Origin: CAMCXE01 sp046347475
Lineage (GTDB): Bacteria; Pseudomonadota; Gammaproteobacteria; Pseudomonadales; Cellvibrionaceae
Assembly: GCA_046347475.1 (NCBI GenBank)
Contig: JAXMGD010000005.1
Coordinates: forward strand, 1 to 64,000
Reading direction: 5' to 3'
DNA: 64,000 nucleotides
Shown: positions 46,106-55,263 of the stretch, in pieces
Layout of the letters: the number at the start of each line of letters is the position of its first letter
How positions within the stretch are numbered: position 1 is the first letter of the stretch
Made by a program: the position numbers and the translations under genes
Notes under the pieces: model-generated
Databases searched by the model: none
What the model was told of the DNA's origin: nothing
Seen by the model: only the letters and a program-made list of their open reading frames with translations

Positions 46106-46429
46106 ATGGCTCTGACTATGTCGCAAGCAGCCGTGCACCATGTGAAAAAACATTTGGCCAGCCGGGGCAAGGGCGCCGGTATTCGCTTAGGGGTGAAAAC
46201 CACCGGCTGTTCGGGCCTTTCGTATGTATTGGAATTTGTTGATAGCCTGGCTGAGGATGATGTGGTGTTTCCTCAGGAGGGATTTTCGTTGGTGGTGGAT
46301 CCTAAAAGCCTGGCTTATCTGGACGGCACGGAATTGGATTTTGCCAAAGAAGGCTTAAATGAAGGCTTTAAATTCAACAACCCCAATGTGAAAAACGAAT
46401 GCGGATGTGGGGAGAGTTTCCACGTTTAG
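46106..46429 (+). CDS. iscA: A-type Fe-S carrier IscA
   Basis: 107 residues. Three conserved Cys: TTGCSGLSYVLEF and the C-terminal NECGCGESF. Carrier of iron or Fe-S clusters to target proteins. 23 bases after iscU. Confidence 0.96.
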   Translation: MALTMSQAAVHHVKKHLASRGKGAGIRLGVKTTGCSGLSYVLEFVDSLAEDDVVFPQEGFSLVVDPKSLAYLDGTELDFAKEGLNEGFKFNNPNVKNECGCGESFHV

Positions 46430-46695
46430 CACAGCCTGGGTGGGGTGTTTTTGAGGCGGCCGTTGCGGCCAAACCCTCTCCAGAGCTCTACCCGATTGAT
46501 GCCCGTTGATTGCCCATGGCATACGGGTGTGCGTTATTCGACGGGCTTTGAAAACTCAGTTTATTTCAGCCACTCTGACACCTGCAGATCACGAGGCCTG
46601 CCCTGAGATGCTGTGTAACCCCGAGGCTCTTTGTGGGGCAGGGGTTAACCGCTAAAACCATCAATACCCGCCTGCTTGCGCGTGAGACAGCTTAA

Positions 46696-47217
46696 GTGAT
46701 CCAACAGAATTATTTTGAGTTATTCCAGTTGCCCCAGGCGTTTGAGTTAGACCAAGCCGCTTTGGCCTCGGCCTACCGAAAAGTACAGCAACAGGTTCAC
46801 CCCGATAAATTCGCCGGTACACCGGCTGCCGAACAGCGTATGGCCGTGCAGTTTGCGGCGTTGGTGAATCAGGCTTTTGACACATTGCGTCACAGTGTCA
46901 AGCGGGCGGAGTACCTGTTGAGCCTGGCAGGGCAGGGGCAGTCCATGGAAAACATGGCCACCACCGACCCAGGATTTTTAATGCAGCAGATGCAGTGGCG
47001 CGAGCAGTTGGCGGACTGTAAAGATGAGGCCGACCCACTGCAGGCCTTAGGCGCCCTGAGGCTGCAGGCCAAAAGCGCTATGGCCGACCACGAAGGTGAG
47101 TTTGCCAAGGCCTACGCCCAAGGCGATTGGCCACTGGCGCGGCACATTCTCGGCAAGCTTATGTTTGTAAACAAACTCCTGGCCGACATCCATCAGCACG
47201 AAGATACATATTTCTAA
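46696..47217 (+). CDS. hscB: Co-chaperone HscB
   Basis: 173 residues from a GTG start. J domain with the HPD motif (QVHPDKFAG, ~35) and the C-terminal helical IscU-binding domain (AEYLLSLAGQG, DPGFLMQQMQWREQL). Stimulates HscA ATPase on IscU. A 266-base gap separates it from iscA, larger than in E. coli, with two small GC-rich stems (46465-46483, and AACCCC/GGGGTT near 46620-46645); an internal promoter is possible. Confidence 0.93.
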   Translation: MIQQNYFELFQLPQAFELDQAALASAYRKVQQQVHPDKFAGTPAAEQRMAVQFAALVNQAFDTLRHSVKRAEYLLSLAGQGQSMENMATTDPGFLMQQMQWREQLADCKDEADPLQALGALRLQAKSAMADHEGEFAKAYAQGDWPLARHILGKLMFVNKLLADIHQHEDTYF

Positions 47218-47227
47218 CGGTTATCCC

Positions 47228-49096
47228 ATGGCGCTTTTGCAGATTTCTGAACCGGGTTTAAGCCCAGCCCCCCACGCACGCAAACTAGCAGTGGGGATTG
47301 ATTTAGGCACCACCAATTCGCTGGTGGCCAGTGTCCGCTCAGGTACGCCGACCGCATTGGTGGATGAGCAGGGCGAGAGCATTTTGCCATCGGTGGTGTG
47401 TTACAGCCCTGGGCAGGTTGTAGTGGGCGCAGAAGCCAAGCGCAAGGCCGCCCAAGACCCCCTCAATACCATCAGTTCTGTTAAGCGTTTGATGGGCCGA
47501 AGCCTTGGCGATGTGAAAACCCTAGGACGGCACTTGCCCTATCAACTGAGCCTGGGCGATAACCAAGTGCCGTTGATACATACAGCGGCAGGCCCTAAGA
47601 CGGCCGTTGAGGTCTCTGCCGATATTCTCAGAGTTCTTTCCAAGCGCGCGACCGAAGCCCTGGGTGGCACCTTGGAAGGCTGTGTGATTACGGTTCCAGC
47701 CTACTTTGATGATGCCCAGCGCCAGGCAACCAAGGATGCAGGCCGCTTGGCCGGTCTTAACGTGCTGCGCTTGCTCAATGAACCTACTGCCGCTGCGGTG
47801 GCGTATGGGCTTGATCAAGCGGAGGAGGGAGTGATCGCGGTGTACGATTTGGGGGGGGGCACCTTTGATATTTCCATTTTGCGCCTGAGCCGGGGCGTGT
47901 TTGAGGTCTTGGCCACTGGTGGGGATTCGGCCTTAGGTGGGGATGATTTGGACCATGCCTTGGCGGAAACCTTCATAGCGCAGTGGCAGCTGGGTGATGA
48001 TTTATCGCCCGCACTGCAGCGGCAGCTGTTAGACCTGGCGCGCTTTTGCAAAGAGCAACTCTCGGATCAGCCAGAAGTCACCGCTGTGTTAGGCGAGCGC
48101 CAGTTCCTGCTAACCCGTGCGCACTTTGAGCAGTTGATTGACCCCTTAATTGATAAAACCCTCCTCGCCTGTCGAAGGGCCCTGCGCGATGCCGACGTGA
48201 CGGCCGATGAGGTAAAAAATGTTGTGATGGTGGGCGGCTCTACTCGTACCCCGCGGGTGCGCGAGCGGGTGGGAACTCTATTTGGCCGCGAGCCCTTGGT
48301 ATCCATTGATCCTGATAAGGTGGTCGCCCTGGGCGCCGCCATTCAGGCGGATGTTTTAGTCGGCAACAAACCTGCCGATGAGCTGCTCCTCTTGGATGTT
48401 ATTCCGCTTTCCCTCGGCCTTGAAACCATGGGCGGTTTAGTGGAAAAAATCATCGAGCGTAATACCACCATTCCTGTGGCCAAGGCCCAGGAATTCACCA
48501 CCTTCAAAGACGGCCAAACTGCCATGGCCCTGCATGTGGTGCAGGGGGAGCGGGATTTAGTAAGCCACTGCCGCTCCCTTGCACGCTTCGAGCTGCGCAA
48601 TATCCCCCCTAAAGTAGCGGGGGCCGCCCATATAGTGGTGACTTTTCAGGTGGATGCCGACGGCCTCTTGAGCGTAAGCGCGCAGGAAAAATCCACCGGC
48701 GTGCAAGCGGCCATAGTGGTTAAACCCTCCTATGGTTTGGATGATGAAAGCATCACCCGCATGCTTAAAGAATCCTTCACCCACGCAAAAGAAGACATGC
48801 AAGAGCGCGCGTTGCGGGAGCAGAAAGTGGAAGCTGAGCGAGTGATAGAAGCTTTGGTTAGCGCGCTGGACAAAGACGGCACCCGTCTTTTAGACGCCGC
48901 TGAACACGCCCAAATTGTCGCAGGCCTTGCGCAGCTGCGCGCCTCCCACAACGGCACCGACAGCGATGCCATCCGCCGCGATATAGAAGCCTTGGCCGCT
49001 CTTTCTGAGCAGTTTGCCGCCCGTCGCATGGACGATGCCATTCATATGGCCTTGGCTGGCCGCAGTGTGGCCGACGTCGCCGCGGATAACCGCTAA
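47228..49096 (+). CDS. hscA: Hsp70 chaperone HscA
   Basis: 622 residues (E. coli 616). Nucleotide-binding domain with GIDLGTTNSLVASV, YDLGGGTFDISILRLS, LGGDDLD and VGGSTRTPRVRE, then the substrate domain (LGLETMGGLVEKIIERNTTI) that binds LPPVK of IscU. It drives release of clusters from the scaffold. It starts 10 bases after hscB. Confidence 0.96.
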   Translation: MALLQISEPGLSPAPHARKLAVGIDLGTTNSLVASVRSGTPTALVDEQGESILPSVVCYSPGQVVVGAEAKRKAAQDPLNTISSVKRLMGRSLGDVKTLGRHLPYQLSLGDNQVPLIHTAAGPKTAVEVSADILRVLSKRATEALGGTLEGCVITVPAYFDDAQRQATKDAGRLAGLNVLRLLNEPTAAAVAYGLDQAEEGVIAVYDLGGGTFDISILRLSRGVFEVLATGGDSALGGDDLDHALAETFIAQWQLGDDLSPALQRQLLDLARFCKEQLSDQPEVTAVLGERQFLLTRAHFEQLIDPLIDKTLLACRRALRDADVTADEVKNVVMVGGSTRTPRVRERVGTLFGREPLVSIDPDKVVALGAAIQADVLVGNKPADELLLLDVIPLSLGLETMGGLVEKIIERNTTIPVAKAQEFTTFKDGQTAMALHVVQGERDLVSHCRSLARFELRNIPPKVAGAAHIVVTFQVDADGLLSVSAQEKSTGVQAAIVVKPSYGLDDESITRMLKESFTHAKEDMQERALREQKVEAERVIEALVSALDKDGTRLLDAAEHAQIVAGLAQLRASHNGTDSDAIRRDIEALAALSEQFAARRMDDAIHMALAGRSVADVAADNR

Positions 49097-49124
49097 TTGA
49101 TCACTCGGTATTAGGTACCCAACC

Positions 49125-49463
49125 ATGACCAAAATTACCTTTTTGCCCCACCACGAAATTTGTCCGGCGGGGGCCACCATCGAAGCGAGCCCTGGCGAGA
49201 GCATCTGCGAGGCGGCCCTACGCAATCACATCGGTATCGACCACGCCTGCGAGATGAGCTGCGCCTGCACCACCTGCCATGTGATCATCCGCCAGGGTTA
49301 TTTTTCCTTAGAGCCGCCCGATGAATTGGAAGAGGACTATTTGGATAAGGCCTGGGGCCTTGAGGCCGATTCCCGTTTGAGCTGCCAGGCGCTGGTAGGC
49401 GAGGAGGATCTGGTGGTGGAGATACCCAAATACACCATCAATATGGTGAGTGAAAAACACTAG
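49125..49463 (+). CDS. fdx: ISC-type [2Fe-2S] ferredoxin
   Basis: 112 residues. Adrenodoxin-like fold with ligand Cys in HACEMSCACTTCHVI and RLSCQALVG. Supplies electrons for cluster assembly. Follows hscA by 28 bases. Confidence 0.95.
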   Translation: MTKITFLPHHEICPAGATIEASPGESICEAALRNHIGIDHACEMSCACTTCHVIIRQGYFSLEPPDELEEDYLDKAWGLEADSRLSCQALVGEEDLVVEIPKYTINMVSEKH

Positions 49464-49497
49464 ATGCCCACCGGCACGCACTGACAACGGAGTTTTT

Positions 49498-49947
49498 ATG
49501 CAGGCCAGTTCCACGCCTCAAGGTGGGCGCCTCGCCTGGCACGGCTGGCTTCTGGCGGGCGTGTTTTTGCTTTATAGCCTCGCAGCGGCGATTGATTACA
49601 TGCTGAGCCTTTTTCAGGGGGCGCAGTACTACCGGGCCTCGGGGATGACTGACGCCCAGGTGGACTATTTTTCATCCCTGCCCCTATGGGTGATGGGGGC
49701 TTGGACCTGCTCGGTGTGGGCGGGCGTGTTGGCCCCTATGGCCCTGTTACTGCGCCGCCGCTACAGCCGAGCGCTGTTTGCCCTCGCCCTCTGCGGCACA
49801 GGGCTCTACTCGCTCTACACACTCGTGTTATCCGCTGGCCGTGAGGCCATGGGTGATATGTGGTTTATGCCCCCGCTGATTGCGGCTCTTACCGCAGGCT
49901 CGGTGGTTTATTGCCATAGGTTAATCAAATGCCAGGTTTTAGTTTAA
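49498..49947 (+). CDS. Small membrane protein inserted in the isc operon
   Basis: 149 residues from ATG 49498 (GGAG 8 bases upstream), with four predicted membrane helices (~14-35, 56-80, 87-110, 120-140) and charged loops. Not an Isc protein I recognise; similar small hydrophobic proteins of unknown function exist in related bacteria. Located between fdx and iscX, tightly spaced on both sides, so co-transcribed. A role in Fe-S work is only suggested by position. Confidence 0.72.
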   Translation: MQASSTPQGGRLAWHGWLLAGVFLLYSLAAAIDYMLSLFQGAQYYRASGMTDAQVDYFSSLPLWVMGAWTCSVWAGVLAPMALLLRRRYSRALFALALCGTGLYSLYTLVLSAGREAMGDMWFMPPLIAALTAGSVVYCHRLIKCQVLV

Positions 49948-49991
49948 GGCCTGTTTTGGGCTAAACCCCCGACACTTAAAGAGGTAGTTGT

Positions 49992-50186
49992 ATGAAGTGG
50001 ACCGACGTGAATGCGATTGCCATTGAGCTGGCTGAAGCCCACAGCGATGTAGACCCCCAGTGGGTGAATTTTGTTGACCTGCGCGCTTGGGTATTAGCCC
50101 TGCCAGACTTTAACGACGACCCCAACCGCTGTGGCGAAAAGGTGTTAGAAGCTATCCAAATGGCCTGGTTAGATGAAGTGAATTAA
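49992..50186 (+). CDS. iscX: Isc accessory protein IscX
   Basis: 64 residues. MKWTDVNAIAIELAEAHSDV, DPQWVNFVDLRAWVLAL and the acidic C-terminus with DFNDDPNRCGEKVLEAIQMA match IscX (YfhJ). Acidic adaptor that binds IscS and tunes sulfur transfer. Last isc gene. Confidence 0.94.
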   Translation: MKWTDVNAIAIELAEAHSDVDPQWVNFVDLRAWVLALPDFNDDPNRCGEKVLEAIQMAWLDEVN

Positions 50187-50189
50187 CGG

Positions 50190-51326
50190 GTGCGGATACT
50201 GCTGTTATCCGCCTATGACGCCCCCAGCCACCGCTACTGGCGGGAAGGGTTAATAGCCGAGTTTGCCGATGACCACTTTACCTGCCTGACCCTGCCGCCG
50301 CGCCACTTCAACTGGCGCATTCGCGGCAACCCGATTAGCTGGCTGGATGCCCCCGAACTCTTCGCCCCCTACGATTTGCTCCTCGCCACCTCCATGGTGG
50401 ATCTGGCGACCTTGCGCGGGTTACAGCCCGCTCTCAGCCGTATTCCCTGTATTTATTATTGCCACGAAAACCAGTTTGCCTACCCTGACTCACCCCATCG
50501 GCCTCGCCCGTTGGAGCCGCTTATGGTGCAGCTGTACGGCGCCCTCGCCGCCGATTGCCTGGTATTTAATTCAGGGTGGAACCGTTCGAGTTTTCTTACT
50601 GGGGTTGGAGCCTTTCTAAAAAAAATGCCAGACCAATTGCCAGCGGGGCTTATGGATCGGCTCTCGGCCAAGGCGTGTGTGTTGCCGGTCCCCCTGGCTA
50701 CAGCTGATCCTGCGCTACTGAAGCCAGGTCAATCTACGCGGCCCTTTAGACACACCAACCCTTTGCAGCTGGTGTGGAACCATCGTTGGGAATACGACAA
50801 GGGGCCGGACATGCTGCTGGCGATTATCGAAGCGCTGCCAACGGGTTTACCCTTGCGCTGGCACATGCTTGGCCAACAGTTTCGCCAGCAGCCTCAGGAA
50901 TTCAGCCGGATACAGCAGCGCTTACACGGTCAATTGGGGCATTGGGGATTCTGTGAGGATGCGGCTGCCTACCGGGATGTTTTAGCGCAGAGTCACCTGG
51001 TGTTATCGACGGCCTGGCATGACTTTCAAGGCCTTGCGGTGTTGGAGGCGGCACGCCTTGGCGCAGTGCCCTTAGTGCCTAATGCGCTCGCCTACCCAGA
51101 GTGGTTCGGCACTGAATACACCTTCGGCACCGCCGAAGACTTTGGCTGTAAGGATGTCCGGGCGCTGGCCCAATCGGCCGCCGAACAGATCACCGCCTAT
51201 GCTACTGGCGCCAGGCCGCTGCTTCCCGTTGCGACGGATCAGCTGCACTGGGCGCACCTTCGCGCCGATTACCGGGCGTTGTTCACCCGAGTGATAGGGG
51301 AATTCACAGGCCACAAGCGGCAATAA
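50190..51326 (+). CDS. tRNA-queuosine mannosyltransferase-like glycosyltransferase (DUF3524/QTMAN)
   Basis: 378 residues from a GTG start three bases after the iscX stop. The N-terminal half is the DUF3524 domain: LLLSAYDAPSHRYWREGL, LPPRHFNWRIRGNPISWL, YYCHENQFAYP. The C-terminal half is a GT-B glycosyltransferase domain (WNHRWEYDKGPDMLLAIIEA, HDFQGLAVLEAARLGAVPLV). In animals this family (GTDC1/QTMAN) transfers mannose from GDP-mannose to queuosine in tRNA-Asp. The bacterial donor and acceptor are inferred, not shown. Part of, or just downstream of, the isc transcript. Confidence 0.82.
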   Translation: MRILLLSAYDAPSHRYWREGLIAEFADDHFTCLTLPPRHFNWRIRGNPISWLDAPELFAPYDLLLATSMVDLATLRGLQPALSRIPCIYYCHENQFAYPDSPHRPRPLEPLMVQLYGALAADCLVFNSGWNRSSFLTGVGAFLKKMPDQLPAGLMDRLSAKACVLPVPLATADPALLKPGQSTRPFRHTNPLQLVWNHRWEYDKGPDMLLAIIEALPTGLPLRWHMLGQQFRQQPQEFSRIQQRLHGQLGHWGFCEDAAAYRDVLAQSHLVLSTAWHDFQGLAVLEAARLGAVPLVPNALAYPEWFGTEYTFGTAEDFGCKDVRALAQSAAEQITAYATGARPLLPVATDQLHWAHLRADYRALFTRVIGEFTGHKRQ

Positions 51327-51337
51327 ACTGGCCTGTG
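51305..51337. other. Hairpin across the glycosyltransferase stop codon
   Basis: CACAGGCCA (51305-51313) pairs perfectly with TGGCCTGTG (51329-51337) across a 15-base loop that contains the stop codon. No U tract follows; possible mRNA 3' structure. Confidence 0.45.
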
Positions 51338-51351
51338 TAGATGAATAATGC

Positions 51352-51398
51352 GCAACACCCCTTGGCTAAAAATTTCCCTTAGATAAAAGGGGTGCTGC
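51352..51398. other. Hairpin between convergent genes
   Basis: GCAACACCCCTT (51352-51363) pairs with AAGGGGTGCTGC (51387-51398) with one mismatch. Lies just before the 3' end of the convergent 1284-residue gene. No T run, so the terminator role is uncertain. Confidence 0.4.
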
Positions 51399-51408
51399 AG
51401 CTTGGGCG

Positions 51409-54400
51409 TTACATCGAACGGCGCCTATATCCCCAACAAAGCCCGACTAGACCAACCAGCAATAGCCAATCGTTACTACCCGCCATCGCAGGGTTCGCTC
51501 CGCCAGAACTGCTCGAGCTAGAGCTCGATGTTCCTGACGAGCTAGAACTACTGGTGCGCCCGCTAGAGGAGCTAGAGGAGCTAGAGGTGCTACTGGTGCT
51601 TGAACTTGATGAGCTGGACGAGCTACTGGAGCTTGATGCCCCCCAACCATCTGGGTCGCCGTCAAAGTCTTCGTCCCGGTATACCCGGCCATTGAGTACC
51701 AGGGCGGGCAATTGTGTTGCAGTTCCAAAATTCCACAGGGGCCGGTTTTCGCTGTCGTATTCAAAATTCCAATTTTCATACAACACAGTGCCGTTCATGC
51801 AGCTGTTATTGGCAGCCGAAGTAGGGCAGCGCAACTGGGCGAGGCTTGCCGGTGTGCCAGGGTGGCCCTGGGGCAAGCTGTCGCTAGCCCAGTAACTCTG
51901 GCTGAACCTTGAGGAAACCACCGTCTCGGGCGTGGTATAGACCGACCGTAGCTTACCGCTGACCAGGGCGTTAATAACTGTGAAATTCTCCCCGAGGGCA
52001 ACCACCAAGGACTGACTGTTACCCTCGGCTGAATTGATATGGACGCGGATATTGCGCAGAGTTGAACCATAGGCACTACCCAGCAAGGCTCCGCCCCCGC
52101 CGTGAACGGATTCGACTTTGCCCGTAGCGAATATATTTTCAATCTGAGCGTCGACGGCGGTACCCGCTAATAGGCCGACAAAATAAATGCCGGTTACATA
52201 GGTGTTGGGCCCGGTAAAAGCGAGATTCGCAATATTGGCTCCGTAGATGATTCCAAAGAGCCCGCCATCATAAAAATGAAAATCCTCTAGGTAGAGGTTG
52301 CGAATAAAGTGGCCATTGCCTTCAAAGGTTGCCGTAAACGGAGCGGCGTCAGAGCCGATTGGCTCCCATTTTGATTGGCCGTTGCTGTATTGATCCCGTG
52401 CATCTATTTTGCCATCGCCGTTGATATCAAAATCCAAATCGGCCACCAACTCATAGCCATGGCACAAGGGCTTTAATTGGCCTTCAATTAAGCGCGCCGG
52501 GCAGCCGGACGTATCTAATGGGCCATTGGCACTGAGCCTGCGGCCGCTTCCGTCGAGGCCAAATCGCATAGCATTGAGTTCGGCGAGGTTATGGACCTCC
52601 ACCAACCCATCGCCATCGGCGTCCGCATCGGCTTTGCCATCTTGGTTGTCGTCCGTGTCTTGATCGTTGGCTAGGCCGTCGTTATCCGAGTCGTTGGGGC
52701 GGGTATCCAGGCTCAGGCCTGAGTTGCTGCGACAGGATTGATCACACTTATCACTCCATGCCTCGGGCAGGCCATCAAAATCGGTGTCCAGTGCGGCGGC
52801 GGCCTTGCCAGGCAGTTGATCCAGCAGGAGCTTGCTGGCGGTTTTACAGTTTTGGTCGCAGCCGGGCGTCCAGGCATCCGCCGCGCCGTCGCCATCGCGG
52901 TCGAGGGCCGCCGCATACACGGTGGGGAAGCGGTCATCTTCATCCAGATACCCATCGCCATCGCTATCGCGGAACACACGGCCGGCTAGGCGCAAGCCAG
53001 GCAATTGTTGATTAGTGCCAAAGTCCCAAAAGGCACTGCCATCCAGGTCCTTTGATTTATCCCAGCCTAGGTAAAGCGTTTGTGAGCCGCAAGTGGTGGT
53101 GTTAGCCTCGGTGGGGCATTTAAGCCGCGCCAGGGCGACAAGCTCGGCGCCGCCCTGACTATTTTGATTGCCGCTATTAGCCCAGTAGGATTGGTTGATG
53201 GTTGTCGCGCTAGTTGATGCGCTTGTGTTAATGATCCCATAGCCTTCGCTATTGACTGTCAGCAGCATGGCCCCTTGAACGGTTCCGCGGCCCACCAGGC
53301 CGCCTGATTCGTGGCCGCGGACAAAAGCCGTCGAAAACACATTGGTAAGCTGCACATTTGACGCGCTGTTGAGCAGGCCGCCAGTGTCAGAAATATTCCC
53401 CCTAAATCCGATTGAGTTGACCTTGCCCACTTTACCTGTGACAAACACCCCCTCAATTCGGCTATCGGTCGCCGAGTTCGCCAGGGCTGGCCCTTGTATA
53501 TCCGTGAGGGTGCCGCCAAAGCCTAAGCGGCGCACTTGGGCGTTCTTCAAAGCGCCAAACACACCCTGGCCCTGCCAATTGCGCAACACATGGCCATTGC
53601 CTTCGAGCAGGCTATTGAACTGTTCGATGGCCTGCCAGCCGTTGCCGCCGTTCCAATAGCCATCGGCGGCATCCAGTTGGCCATCGTTGTTGGTGTCCAA
53701 GTCAAGATCCGCCAGCAACTCATAACCCCGGCAAGTAGGTTTCGATTCAGCGGGTAACTGAGGGCAGCCCGAGGCATCTGGAGTCAGCGCAGTGCCTATC
53801 ATGCGGCCTTCGCCCCGAGGGTCGAAGCGAATGGCATCCAATTCGGCAAGGCTGTGGATGTCGATCAGCCCATTGCTGTTGGCATCGGCGTCGAGCATGC
53901 CATCGCCGTCATCGTCAGTATCCTTGGCATCACTAATCCCGTCGTTATCGCGATCCTGGAGGAAGCGATCCAATTGCAGGCCGGAGGCCGACTGACAGGT
54001 GTTGTCGCAGTTGGCATTCCAGGCGTCGGGCTGGCCGTCCGCATCAATATCCACACTCGCCGCAGCCTGCGCCGGAAACTGATCCAGGGTTAAGCCACTG
54101 GCCGCGCGGCAGCTGGCATCGCAGTGTTCAAACCAGGCATCAGGGGCTCCATCGCCGTCGCTGTCCGCGCTTGCGGCTGGGTTGAGGGGGAAACGGTCGT
54201 CTGGATCGGCGGCACTATCAAGGTCGGAATCGCGATAGGTTTTACCCTTAAGCACCAGGCCGGGTGCTTGTGTGGCCGTCCCCATATCCCAATAGGATTT
54301 TTGGTTGCTGGGGGTGCTGTTCCAGCCGCTGTAGAGTTTTGACCCGGGTAGGCAACTGGTATTGTTCGCTTGTGTAGGGCAGGTGAGAGTAGATAAAGGT

Positions 54401-55263
54401 AAAGCCGTGCCGCCGGTGGTAGCCGCTCCAGTGGTTAAACCCGGACGCTTGAGCCAATAGCTCTCGGTAAAGTCTCCATAGCTACCGCTTAAGGCGCCCG
54501 CATAGAGACGATCACCACTTGAGGTGAGCTCTTGAATAATCCCTCCCCCCACTAGGGTATTGCGCACGGACAATGTACCGGCTGCAGTTTGGTTGCCTGA
54601 TCGTCCATTGCCCACTAAGCCACCGACGTACTGCCCTTGTACCTCTACACTCGCCAGCACATCATTCACGGTGGCTGAATATTCAACTTGGCCAATCAGG
54701 CCGCCTGCGGTCTCACCCACGACACGCCCACTGGCAAAAACCCAAGCAATTGTGCTGTTGTCTACACTTCCCGCCAGTAAGCCCGCAATATCTCCTGTCA
54801 CTGAGGTGAGTGGGCCCGTGATTGCCAAGTTACGGATCGTGGAGTTAATGACGCGGCTGAACAAACCTGCATTTTGAACGCGGCCGTCGATAGCTTTATG
54901 CACGTTGAGATTGCGGATGGCATAGCCATTACCTTCAAAGGTTAGGTTGTCCAGTATTGGCGGTTCCCAACCATTGCCGTTTGCCCAGAGCAAATCGGCA
55001 GAAGTAAATTGGCCATCGTTGTTGCTATCGAAATTAATGTCCCGGGTTAACTCGTACCCTGTGCAGACGTTGTTTGGGCAGCCCTTGGTGCTGTTGTAGA
55101 GCGTAATAGTTGCTTCGTATTTTGGAATTGCGTTGAGATCGGCCAGGTCGTTAATCTCGATCAGGCCGTCGTTATCCAGATCGTAATCGGCTCGCCCATC
55201 CAGCCCCAAGGCGCCGGCAGTTGAAAGGCTGATAGCCCCTGCAAGCAACAGTTTTTTAACCAT
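51409..55263 (-). CDS. Large secreted protein of three repeated modules with Ca-binding-like and GLUG-like motifs
   Basis: 1284 residues. Signal peptide (~1-20). Three ~250-330-residue modules start near residues 26, 456 and 881; each opens with DxDxDGLxEIxxLAxLNAI, then GCP...C.GYEL..D.....N.DG, FEGNGxxIRNL and several GLUG-like Gly-rich repeats (GGLVG). Modules 1-2 and 2-3 are joined by acidic, thrombospondin-3-like spacers (DSDGDGAPDAW...CDASC). It ends with a Ser/Thr linker, GG, a hydrophobic helix (DWLLLVGLVGLCWG) and YRRRSM. Likely a surface-anchored, calcium-stabilised adhesin or matrix protein. No enzyme domain seen; function unknown. Confidence 0.8.
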   Translation of the reverse strand: MVKKLLLAGAISLSTAGALGLDGRADYDLDNDGLIEINDLADLNAIPKYEATITLYNSTKGCPNNVCTGYELTRDINFDSNNDGQFTSADLLWANGNGWEPPILDNLTFEGNGYAIRNLNVHKAIDGRVQNAGLFSRVINSTIRNLAITGPLTSVTGDIAGLLAGSVDNSTIAWVFASGRVVGETAGGLIGQVEYSATVNDVLASVEVQGQYVGGLVGNGRSGNQTAAGTLSVRNTLVGGGIIQELTSSGDRLYAGALSGSYGDFTESYWLKRPGLTTGAATTGGTALPLSTLTCPTQANNTSCLPGSKLYSGWNSTPSNQKSYWDMGTATQAPGLVLKGKTYRDSDLDSAADPDDRFPLNPAASADSDGDGAPDAWFEHCDASCRAASGLTLDQFPAQAAASVDIDADGQPDAWNANCDNTCQSASGLQLDRFLQDRDNDGISDAKDTDDDGDGMLDADANSNGLIDIHSLAELDAIRFDPRGEGRMIGTALTPDASGCPQLPAESKPTCRGYELLADLDLDTNNDGQLDAADGYWNGGNGWQAIEQFNSLLEGNGHVLRNWQGQGVFGALKNAQVRRLGFGGTLTDIQGPALANSATDSRIEGVFVTGKVGKVNSIGFRGNISDTGGLLNSASNVQLTNVFSTAFVRGHESGGLVGRGTVQGAMLLTVNSEGYGIINTSASTSATTINQSYWANSGNQNSQGGAELVALARLKCPTEANTTTCGSQTLYLGWDKSKDLDGSAFWDFGTNQQLPGLRLAGRVFRDSDGDGYLDEDDRFPTVYAAALDRDGDGAADAWTPGCDQNCKTASKLLLDQLPGKAAAALDTDFDGLPEAWSDKCDQSCRSNSGLSLDTRPNDSDNDGLANDQDTDDNQDGKADADADGDGLVEVHNLAELNAMRFGLDGSGRRLSANGPLDTSGCPARLIEGQLKPLCHGYELVADLDFDINGDGKIDARDQYSNGQSKWEPIGSDAAPFTATFEGNGHFIRNLYLEDFHFYDGGLFGIIYGANIANLAFTGPNTYVTGIYFVGLLAGTAVDAQIENIFATGKVESVHGGGGALLGSAYGSTLRNIRVHINSAEGNSQSLVVALGENFTVINALVSGKLRSVYTTPETVVSSRFSQSYWASDSLPQGHPGTPASLAQLRCPTSAANNSCMNGTVLYENWNFEYDSENRPLWNFGTATQLPALVLNGRVYRDEDFDGDPDGWGASSSSSSSSSSSSSTSSTSSSSSSSSGRTSSSSSSGTSSSSSSSSGGANPAMAGSNDWLLLVGLVGLCWGYRRRSM

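Noticed and set aside
51392..51895. 167-codon + strand ORF opposite the end of the large repeat protein
   Set aside because: Leu/Glu-rich antisense shadow of the Ser linker; the minus-strand gene has clear domain structure and a signal peptide.
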